From Flammeovirgaceae bacterium UBA5867 (lineage in GTDB: Bacteria > Bacteroidota > Bacteroidia > Cytophagales > Cyclobacteriaceae): a DNA stretch of 11,333 nt. The position numbers were made by a program, and so were the translations under genes. Every line of letters begins with the position of its first letter. The first letter of the stretch is position 1. Where the stretch lies: positions 11,157-22,489 of the forward strand of contig DJFR01000085.1 in NCBI GenBank assembly GCA_002432545.1, in the 5' to 3' direction. Positions 6,246-11,333 of this stretch are shown piece by piece. The notes beneath the pieces were generated by a model. The model was not told where the DNA came from. It saw only the letters and a program-made list of their open reading frames with translations, and made no database searches.

Positions 6246-7130
6246 ATGGAGAAGAAAGCCCGTAAAAAGAAATTAGGTGGCTACCCCGGCATTGGCGTAG
6301 TCGTAAGCATTACACTTGCCCTGTTTGTTATAGGCTTGTTTGGCGTGCTCGTTATATACTCACAGGAGTTGGAGCACCAGGTACGCCAGAACATCAAGAT
6401 GCAGGTATACCTCAAGTCGAATCTGACTGAGACGCAACGCCTGCAGATCGAGAATAAACTTCTCTCGATGGATTTTGTAAATCGTGAAGATGGTAAAGGT
6501 GTAGCATTCTTTTCCAAAGACGAAGCTGCTAAAAAATTTATAGCAGAGACCGGTGAAGACTTCACCCAGTTCATTGGTGAAAACCCACTAAAGGATGCCT
6601 TCCTCGTAAACATCGATCCTGATTTTCACTCCCGGGAACAAATGGAAAAGATCAAGGCCGACCTCCAGAAGATGAATGGTGTTTTCCAGGTATATTATGT
6701 TGAAGGTCTCATTGAATCTGTAAACAGCAATGTTACCAAGCTTGGATTTATACTCATAGGACTGATCGTGTTGTTACTCATCACAGTAGTCCTGCTTATC
6801 AACAACACACTTCGCCTCGCATTATTCTCACAACGTTTCCTCATCCGCAGCATGCAGCTCGTGGGAGCAAAACGCTGGTTTATTCAAAGACCTTTCCTGG
6901 TGCGTGCCGCACTTTACGGAACACTGGCGGGTATCATTACATCTTTGCTCTTGTGGTCTTTATCCGATTACGCGCAACGCAAAATAACAGACCTGGCACT
7001 GTTGCATAACCAGGAACATTTCATGATGATGCTCGGAGGTTTAATTGTTGTCGGGATGATCGTTGCTGTACTCGGCACCTTCTTCTCTATCAATCGCTAC
7101 CTGCGCATGTCCCTCGATCAATTGTACTGA
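6246..7130 (+). CDS. ftsX: Cell division protein FtsX (permease-like)
   Basis: Inner-membrane partner of the ATPase FtsE that transmits division signals to peptidoglycan hydrolases. 294 residues, normal for FtsX. Basic cytosolic N terminus (MEKKARKKKLGG), first membrane helix at about 13-37, periplasmic domain with the ECD motif region QNIKMQVYLKSNLTETQ, then three helices near 162-187, 215-240 and 257-283, with the FtsX-domain loop LALFSQRFLIRSMQLVGAKRWFIQRPFL between the second and third. The ATG at 6246 is used; an in-frame TTG four codons upstream (6234) overlaps the -7 promoter element, so it is unlikely. ftsE is not adjacent, as is common in Bacteroidota. First gene of the operon. Confidence 0.93.
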   Translation: MEKKARKKKLGGYPGIGVVVSITLALFVIGLFGVLVIYSQELEHQVRQNIKMQVYLKSNLTETQRLQIENKLLSMDFVNREDGKGVAFFSKDEAAKKFIAETGEDFTQFIGENPLKDAFLVNIDPDFHSREQMEKIKADLQKMNGVFQVYYVEGLIESVNSNVTKLGFILIGLIVLLLITVVLLINNTLRLALFSQRFLIRSMQLVGAKRWFIQRPFLVRAALYGTLAGIITSLLLWSLSDYAQRKITDLALLHNQEHFMMMLGGLIVVGMIVAVLGTFFSINRYLRMSLDQLY

Positions 7131-7145
7131 TAAAATATACTATAC

Positions 7146-7349
7146 ATGGAAAGCAAACTTCCCTTTGGCAAAAAGAATTATCAATGGATGATCATCGGTG
7201 TAGCCGCCATTATTATCGGGTTCGTGATCATGTCGCTTGACAGCGCTCCGCATGGCTTTGGCTTTTTAGGACTTACCCTCGGCCCTATCGTTGTTATGGC
7301 AGGCTTTATCATTGAGATCTACGCTATACTGCATAAGCCAACCAAATAG
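7146..7349 (+). CDS. DUF3098 small membrane protein
   Basis: 67 residues, function unknown. After a short basic N terminus (ESKLPFGKKNYQW) come two membrane helices (about 14-32 and 40-61) joined by SAPHGFGFLGLTLGP, and a short basic tail. This composition and its place between ftsX and uppP match the DUF3098 family of Bacteroidota. Starts 15 bases after ftsX in the same operon, so a link to division or envelope assembly is plausible but unproven. Confidence 0.85.
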   Translation: MESKLPFGKKNYQWMIIGVAAIIIGFVIMSLDSAPHGFGFLGLTLGPIVVMAGFIIEIYAILHKPTK

Positions 7350-7365
7350 TTCATTCCTGAAGTTC

Positions 7366-7397
7366 CACCAGACTGATAACTATATATCAACCTGGTG
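7366..7397 (+). other. Intra-operon hairpin upstream of uppP
   Basis: CACCAG (7366-7371) pairs with CTGGTG (7392-7397) and, inside a symmetric AC/AC internal loop, TGATA (7374-7378) pairs with TATCA (7385-7389) around a 6-base loop. No T tract follows, so it is not an intrinsic terminator. It could be a processing or stability element between DUF3098 and uppP. It covers a possible GTG start at 7395 that is not favoured for uppP. Confidence 0.5.
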
Positions 7398-7415
7398 AAC
7401 CTGAAATTTACGCGC

Positions 7416-8207
7416 ATGACGATTCTTCAAGCTATCATTCTTGCCATCATTGAAGGCATTACCGAATTTTTACCTATATCTTCCACGGGGCACATGATCA
7501 TCGGTTCATCGCTGATGGGAATCGCCAGTGATCCGTTTACCAAAATGTTTACCGTAGCCATCCAGTTGGGTGCTATACTTTCGGTGATTGTACTCTACTG
7601 GAAGCGTTTCTTTCAGTCACTCGATTTTTACTTCAAGCTTGTTGTTGCCTTTATACCAGCCGCCATTGTCGGTTTTCTGTTAAATGATACCATCGATGCC
7701 TTACTGGAACGCGTTGATGTAGTAGGCTATACATTGTTACTGGGAGGTATATTTTTTCTTTTTGTAGATCAGATATTCCAGGAGAACGAAAAGAGCGAGA
7801 AACAGGTTGATTACCCTTCTGCATTGAAGATCGGTATATTTCAGATCATTGCTATGATTCCCGGTGTATCGCGCTCGGCTGCTACCATCATTGGTGGTCT
7901 TACACAAAAACTCAACAAGAAAACTGCAGCAGAGTTTTCATTCTTCCTCGCAGTGCCAACCATGTTTGCCGCTACCCTCTGGAAGATGTATAAATACTTT
8001 GATGAAGGCGGCACATTCGGTTCCAACGAAATAACATTGTTTGCTATAGGCAACGTGGTAGCATTCATTGTTGCCATGATCGCCATCAAATCCTTTATAT
8101 CATTTCTTACGAAACACGGCTTCAAGCTTTTCGGTTATTACCGCATCGTACTCGGCATTGTAATTCTCGTGTTATATTATCTTGGAGTAGGACTCTCCAT
8201 CGTATAA
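7416..8207 (+). CDS. uppP: Undecaprenyl-diphosphatase (UppP/BacA)
   Basis: Dephosphorylates undecaprenyl pyrophosphate to regenerate the lipid carrier for peptidoglycan and other envelope glycans; overexpression gives bacitracin resistance in E. coli. 263 residues with about eight membrane helices. The two active-site motifs are intact: EGITEFLPISSTGH (13-26), with Glu13, Glu17 and His26, and PGVSRSAAT (149-157), with Arg153. The ATG at 7416 begins MTILQAIILAIIEG, the usual family start; an in-frame GTG at 7395 would add seven residues. The stop overlaps the truB start by one base (TAATG), so the two are tightly coupled. Confidence 0.95.
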   Translation: MTILQAIILAIIEGITEFLPISSTGHMIIGSSLMGIASDPFTKMFTVAIQLGAILSVIVLYWKRFFQSLDFYFKLVVAFIPAAIVGFLLNDTIDALLERVDVVGYTLLLGGIFFLFVDQIFQENEKSEKQVDYPSALKIGIFQIIAMIPGVSRSAATIIGGLTQKLNKKTAAEFSFFLAVPTMFAATLWKMYKYFDEGGTFGSNEITLFAIGNVVAFIVAMIAIKSFISFLTKHGFKLFGYYRIVLGIVILVLYYLGVGLSIV

Positions 8208-8866
8208 TGGAAAATCCGACACCCGAGGAAGGTCGCATCCTTCTTATTAACAAGCCACTGGAGTGGACATCGTTTGATGTTGTTAACAAACTGCGCTATA
8301 GACTCAAGATTAAAAAGATTGGTCATGCGGGCACGCTCGATCCATTGGCTACCGGCCTGTTGATTATCTGCACCGGTAAAATGACCAAGCGCATCGAAGA
8401 GTTTATGGGCCAGGAAAAAGAGTATACCGGTAAATTTACCATTGGCAGTACCACCCCTTCGCACGACCTCGAGACCGAAGTAAGTGAGCCAACAGATATA
8501 GCACACATTACATCGCAGGCTATAGCAGATGCTACAAAAAATTTTATCGGTAACATCAGTCAGTTGCCCCCTATGCATTCAGCCATTCGTATTGGCGGGA
8601 AGCGCGCTTATGAATTTGCCCGACAGGGAAAAGAGATCGAGTTAAAGCATCGCGATGTAGTGGTAAGCGAGTTTGAGATTACAGACGTGCAACTCCCCCA
8701 CGTATCTTTCAGGATTGTGTGCTCAAAAGGTACCTATATTCGGAGTATAGCACGCGATTTTGGTAATGCGCTTGGTGTTGGAGCATATCTTTCTGAACTT
8801 TGCAGAACGAGGATCGGTTCTTTCTTGTTGAAAGATGCACAATCCATCGAAGATGTAACGCTATGA
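8207..8866 (+). CDS. truB: tRNA pseudouridine(55) synthase TruB
   Basis: Converts U55 of the T-loop of tRNAs to pseudouridine. 219 residues. Catalytic Asp45 lies in GHAGTLDPLATGLL (39-52); other motifs are NKPLEWTSFDVVNKLR (15-30), YTGKFTIGSTTPSHDLETE (73-91), QLPPMHSAIRIGGKRAYEFARQG (118-140) and CSKGTYIRSIARDFG (172-186). It is about 95 residues shorter than E. coli TruB and ends soon after the catalytic fold (LKDAQSIEDVTL), so it lacks the C-terminal PUA domain, as other Bacteroidota TruB proteins do. Start and stop overlap neighbours on both sides (TAATG and ATGA). Confidence 0.96.
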   Translation: MENPTPEEGRILLINKPLEWTSFDVVNKLRYRLKIKKIGHAGTLDPLATGLLIICTGKMTKRIEEFMGQEKEYTGKFTIGSTTPSHDLETEVSEPTDIAHITSQAIADATKNFIGNISQLPPMHSAIRIGGKRAYEFARQGKEIELKHRDVVVSEFEITDVQLPHVSFRIVCSKGTYIRSIARDFGNALGVGAYLSELCRTRIGSFLLKDAQSIEDVTL

Positions 8867-9789
8867 AGATCTATCACGGCATCGATGACTTTACAAGATT
8901 AGACTACGCGGTTGTAACCAGCGGCACTTTTGATGGTGTTCATGTTGGTCACCAGAAAATACTCGACAGGCTGCGCGAAATCGCTTCCCGGAATAACGGT
9001 GAAACAGTAGTCATAACATTCTGGCCGCATCCGCGACTTGTGCTGCACCCGGAAGACGATACACTCAAACTTCTCAATACGTTCGAGGAAAAAGCTGAGC
9101 TCCTGAAAGAACAAGGTATACAACACCTCATTCGTATACCTTTTACAAAAGAATTCTCGCAGTATACTTCCGAAGAGTTTATTCAAAAGATACTCGTTGA
9201 AACTATCGGCACAAAAAAGCTTGTTATAGGTTACGATCATCGCTTCGGTCACAACCGCGAAGGCAGCTTTGAACAGCTCAAGATCAACGCTCCACGCTAT
9301 GGCTTCGAAGTAGAAGAAATTCCAAGACAGGATGTTGACCATGTGGGCGTAAGCTCATCCAAAATCAGAAAAGCATTGGAGGAAGGCGACATAGACACAA
9401 CCTCTCATTTTCTGGCCCGTCCCTATGCACTTACCGGCCGCGTAGTAATGGGTGATAAGTTAGGGAGATTGCTCGGATATCCTACCGCTAACATCGAGAT
9501 CGACACCAAGTATAAACTCATTCCGGCTGACGGTATATATGCCGTAACGGTGCTGCACGAACATACCACTTACAAAGGCATGCTATATATAGGCAATCGA
9601 CCTACGGTAAATGGAACCAAGCGCAACATCGAAGTAAACATTTTCGACTTTGCAAAAGATATATACGGAGAATCGCTCACGCTATATTTCCACAAACTGA
9701 TTCGTGGCGATGCCAGGTTCAGCGATCTGGAGGGATTGAAGGTTCAATTAGGGATCGATAAACAGGACGCTCTACGGATTCTGGGGTAA
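8863..9789 (+). CDS. ribF: Bifunctional riboflavin kinase/FAD synthetase RibF
   Basis: Makes FMN from riboflavin and then FAD from FMN. 308 residues, normal length. N-terminal adenylyltransferase domain: SGTFDGVHVGH (20-30) with the nucleotide-binding His residues, TFWPHPR (52-58), GYDHRFGHNREG (123-134) and VSSSKIRKAL (163-172, the usual SSTxIR). C-terminal kinase domain: LTGRVVMGDKLGRLLGYPTANI (190-211) with the PTAN metal site, PADGIYAV (221-228), MLYIGNRPT (240-248) and NIFDFAKDIYGESLTLYF (259-276), with Glu270. The ATG at 8863 overlaps the truB stop (ATGA); an upstream in-frame ATG at 8800 lies inside truB and is not used. The stop codon sits in the first unit of a heptamer array. Confidence 0.96.
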   Translation: MKIYHGIDDFTRLDYAVVTSGTFDGVHVGHQKILDRLREIASRNNGETVVITFWPHPRLVLHPEDDTLKLLNTFEEKAELLKEQGIQHLIRIPFTKEFSQYTSEEFIQKILVETIGTKKLVIGYDHRFGHNREGSFEQLKINAPRYGFEVEEIPRQDVDHVGVSSSKIRKALEEGDIDTTSHFLARPYALTGRVVMGDKLGRLLGYPTANIEIDTKYKLIPADGIYAVTVLHEHTTYKGMLYIGNRPTVNGTKRNIEVNIFDFAKDIYGESLTLYFHKLIRGDARFSDLEGLKVQLGIDKQDALRILG

Positions 9790-9821
9790 TCGTTAATCGT
9801 TAACCGTTACATGTTATTCGT
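9787..9821 (-). repeat. Tandem heptamer array, left copy (ACnnnTA)
   Basis: Read on the minus strand, five adjacent heptamers all fit ACnnnTA (units ACGAATA, ACATGTA, ACGGTTA and ACGATTA twice). The array includes the ribF stop codon. The part 9798-9821 matches the right array (10499-10522) in inverted orientation at 21 of 24 positions, making it the outer arm of a nested inverted repeat around the XRE gene. Confidence 0.75.
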
Positions 9822-9830
9822 AAAATACAA

Positions 9831-9877
9831 AATCCAATTCCGCAAAGATCACAGAGAAGACTCAGAGTTACACAAAG
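9831..9877 (-). repeat. 47-bp inverted repeat, left arm
   Basis: The reverse complement matches 10386-10432 at 39 of 47 positions with no gaps, with shared blocks CTTTGTGTAAC, CTGAGTCTTCT and GGATT. It starts 7 bases beyond the stop of the XRE gene, in the 95-base convergent gap between ribF and that gene. Its origin is unknown; it may belong to a dispersed intergenic repeat family. Confidence 0.8.
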
Positions 9878-9884
9878 GGAGCTC

Positions 9885-10256
9885 TCAGCGTTTTTCGCCA
9901 AGTAGTGTTAGTAGTTGAGCGTTTTGAGTTTTTAGAAATTCGATCTGTTCCTTCAGATTATTTATTAATTCGTCTTTCTCTGATTTCGAATTTTGGGGCG
10001 AATCAAATATATTATGGACATACCCATACCCCTTGTCGGTAAAAGTATTGTGCGTAAATGAAAGTGTCACACCCTGTAAAAGTATATCTTCCAGTTCAAC
10101 TTCATACAACTGCGCTAATTTTTCGGCCTGATCGACTTTCAGATTTTTAGGGTTCCGCTCGATTTTAGAATACGTACTCTGATCAACACCGATTTGTTCA
10201 GCAACGTATTCCTGTGTATAGTTATTGATCTCCCGTAATATCTTCAAGTGCGACAT
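9885..10256 (-). CDS. Small XRE-family helix-turn-helix regulator with C-terminal coiled coil
   Basis: 123-residue DNA-binding protein. Residues 3-60 form an HTH_3 (Cro/C1) domain: LKILREINNYTQEYVAEQIGVDQSTYSKIERNPKNLKVDQAEKLAQLYEVELEDIL, with the recognition helix near QSTYSKIE. Residues 63-90 are a polar linker. Residues 92-119 (SEKDELINNLKEQIEFLKTQNAQLLTLL) have leucine/isoleucine spacing of a coiled coil, probably for dimerisation. There is no ligand or protease domain, so it is not a classic phage repressor. It is transcribed towards ribF, alone, inside two nested inverted repeats. Target genes cannot be told from sequence; autoregulation is plausible, since direct repeats lie over its promoter. 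Confidence 0.88.
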   Translation of the reverse strand: MSHLKILREINNYTQEYVAEQIGVDQSTYSKIERNPKNLKVDQAEKLAQLYEVELEDILLQGVTLSFTHNTFTDKGYGYVHNIFDSPQNSKSEKDELINNLKEQIEFLKTQNAQLLTLLGEKR

Positions 10257-10280
10257 ACTTGTATTCTTTATATAATATAG

Positions 10281-10316
10281 CGAAAGTACAAAATTACTAA
10301 CAAGCTACAAGCTCAA
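10281..10316 (-). promoter_or_regulatory. Promoter region of the XRE gene with direct repeats
   Basis: On the minus strand TAATTTTG (10296-10289) is a full TAnnTTTG match, but the nearest suitable TTG (10316-10314) is 17 bases away. TACTTTCG (10288-10281) is one base off but has TTG (10310-10308) at exactly 19 bases. Two adjacent heptamers (CAAGCTA and CAAGCTC on the plus strand, 10301-10314) cover the -33 region and could be an operator for the encoded regulator. Confidence 0.45.
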
Positions 10317-10385
10317 GATCATCGATTAACACTCCCTAATTTAGTTCTATACGCCTACTATAGTCTCCTTTAATACTATTATAAG

Positions 10386-10432
10386 CTTTGTGTAACGCTG
10401 AGTCTTCTTTGTGTTCTCGGTGCAATGGGATT
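10386..10432 (+). repeat. 47-bp inverted repeat, right arm
   Basis: Inverted partner of 9831-9877 (39 of 47 matching). It lies 130 bases upstream of the XRE start, beyond its promoter, so both arms would not be on the normal XRE transcript. The following 60 bases (10433-10491) are AT-rich with no clear element; TTAATTTG at 10460-10467 is a weak -7-like site facing the next gene. Confidence 0.8.
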
Positions 10433-10491
10433 TAAAAATCGTTATCGTCAACTTTTTACTTAATTTGGTCAACATAACCGAGGCCTCACCT

Positions 10492-10522
10492 ACGGATAAC
10501 GATTAACCTGTAACGGATAACG
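10492..10522 (+). repeat. Tandem heptamer array, right copy (ACnnnTA)
   Basis: Four plus-strand heptamers (ACGGATA, ACGATTA, ACCTGTA, ACGGATA) followed by ACG. All fit ACnnnTA without gaps. It is the inverted counterpart of the array at 9787-9821 and ends 5 bases before the acetoacetyl-CoA synthetase start codon. Confidence 0.75.
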
Positions 10523-10527
10523 AAACC

Positions 10528-11333
10528 ATGCTCTGGAGTCCATCAAAAGAATTCATTTCGCAGTCTAATCTCGCTCACTATCAGCAATGGCTGAAAGAGA
10601 AGAAGCAATTGCACTTCAACGACTATCATTCTTTATGGCAATGGTCGGTTGATAACGTTGAAGCTTTCTGGGAAAGTATATGGCAATATTTTGATGTTGT
10701 ATACGATGGCTCCTATACGCAAGTATTGCAAGGCTCCATGCCGCATTGCCGCTGGTTCGAAGGCACGCGTCTTAACTATGCTGAACATATATTTCGTAAA
10801 GCAAACGATCAGCATCCTGCTATCATCTTCAAAAATGAAGCGGGGCCGATACAGGAAATATACTGGGATTCACTAACAGCACAAACAGCCTCTCTGCAAC
10901 AGTATCTCAAGACACACAACGTAGTGGCTGGTGATCGCGTGGTAGCATATTTACCAGGTTGTCCGGAAGCAACTATTGCGTTTCTTGCGACCAATTCGTT
11001 GGGAGCAATATGGTCAAGTTGCTCACCGGATTTCGGAACGAATGCAGTGATCGATCGATTCGCACAGATCGAACCGAAAATATTGATCGCTACCGACAGC
11101 TATCAATACAACGGCAAAGTATTCGACAAGCAGGATGTAATACAAGACCTCATCAAGTCATTGCCATCACTGGAACAAGTCATCATCGTTTCTTCAAAAG
11201 ATATAGTACCGGCTTCTTCCAAACCGATGGTATCCTGGAAACAAGTTACAGCCGACACAACGGCAAAGCTTGAGTTTGTACGCGTTCCATTCGCACATCC
11301 CATCTGGATTTTATACTCTTCCGGAACTACCGG
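10528..11333 (+). CDS. Acetoacetyl-CoA synthetase (acetoacetate-CoA ligase), N-terminal 268 residues, cut by window edge
   Basis: Activates acetoacetate to acetoacetyl-CoA with ATP and CoA, feeding ketone-body or polyhydroxybutyrate-related carbon into metabolism. The open frame runs from the ATG to the window end without a stop. The N terminus has the family-typical aromatic pattern (MLWSPSKEFI, YHSLWQWSVDNVEAFWESIWQYFDV) and MPHCRWFEGTRLNYAEHIF (residues 71-89), then GDRVVAYLPGCPEATIAFLATNSLGAIWSSCSPDFG (136-171), characteristic of acetyl/acetoacetyl-CoA synthetases. The ANL-superfamily ATP-binding loop YSSGTTG begins at residue 263 and is cut by the edge. Acetate-CoA ligase is a less likely alternative, because the opening MLWSP and WFEGTRLNYAEH segments are typical of the acetoacetate enzyme. 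It begins 5 bases after a heptamer array. Confidence 0.9.
   Translation, partial: MLWSPSKEFISQSNLAHYQQWLKEKKQLHFNDYHSLWQWSVDNVEAFWESIWQYFDVVYDGSYTQVLQGSMPHCRWFEGTRLNYAEHIFRKANDQHPAIIFKNEAGPIQEIYWDSLTAQTASLQQYLKTHNVVAGDRVVAYLPGCPEATIAFLATNSLGAIWSSCSPDFGTNAVIDRFAQIEPKILIATDSYQYNGKVFDKQDVIQDLIKSLPSLEQVIIVSSKDIVPASSKPMVSWKQVTADTTAKLEFVRVPFAHPIWILYSSGTT

Noticed and set aside
8800..8862. N-terminal extension of RibF from an upstream ATG
   Set aside because: It lies within truB, adds residues unlike the family, and the ATGA-overlap start at 8863 gives the normal RibF N terminus.

Overview
The window looks like a chromosome segment of a Bacteroidota bacterium, most likely Chitinophagia/Sphingobacteriia-like. 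The evidence is the ftsX-DUF3098-uppP-truB-ribF gene order, several matches to the Bacteroidota promoter (TTG, about 19 bases, TAnnTTTG), near-absence of Shine-Dalgarno sequences, an ECF sigma factor with the NTDTAKTKKYKCKMKL ending, and a K+-dependent-type membrane pyrophosphatase. The taxonomic call is an inference from gene content.

Bases 1-600: the 5' end of a bifunctional aspartokinase/homoserine dehydrogenase gene (thrA type) runs off the left edge on the minus strand. Upstream of it is a 38-codon leader ORF ending in a run of Ile and Thr codons, with its stop codon in the loop of a GC-rich hairpin. This has the layout of a threonine-operon attenuator. Between the leader and the next, divergent gene lies a 97-bp inverted repeat whose two arms are each four copies of the octamer GTGTTGAN.

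Bases 601-1505: a two-gene unit with a GTGA overlap, made of a hotdog-fold acyl-CoA thioesterase and a small protein with a possible distant resemblance to the DNA polymerase III psi subunit. Bases 1600-3942: a good promoter followed at once by a terminator-like hairpin, then hppA and a strong terminator. In the pyrophosphatase the ion-gate glutamate is missing from its usual helix and one is present in the preceding helix.

Bases 4118-6176: an exported DUF2147 protein, an ECF sigma factor with a possible autoregulated promoter, and a one-pass membrane protein that is probably its anti-sigma factor, closed by a terminator. Bases 6208-9789: a tight operon for envelope and housekeeping functions: FtsX (division), DUF3098 membrane protein, UppP (undecaprenyl carrier recycling), TruB (tRNA pseudouridine 55) and RibF (FMN/FAD synthesis), the last three joined by overlapping start and stop codons.

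Bases 9787-10527: a convergent small XRE-family regulator lies inside two nested pairs of inverted repeats, the inner 47 bp and the outer built from tandem heptamers of form ACnnnTA. Bases 10528-11333: the start of an acetoacetyl-CoA synthetase gene, cut by the right edge. No tRNA, rRNA, CRISPR array or transposase gene was seen. The least ordinary parts are the Thr/Ile leader, the short-period inverted arrays and the repeat-bounded regulator.
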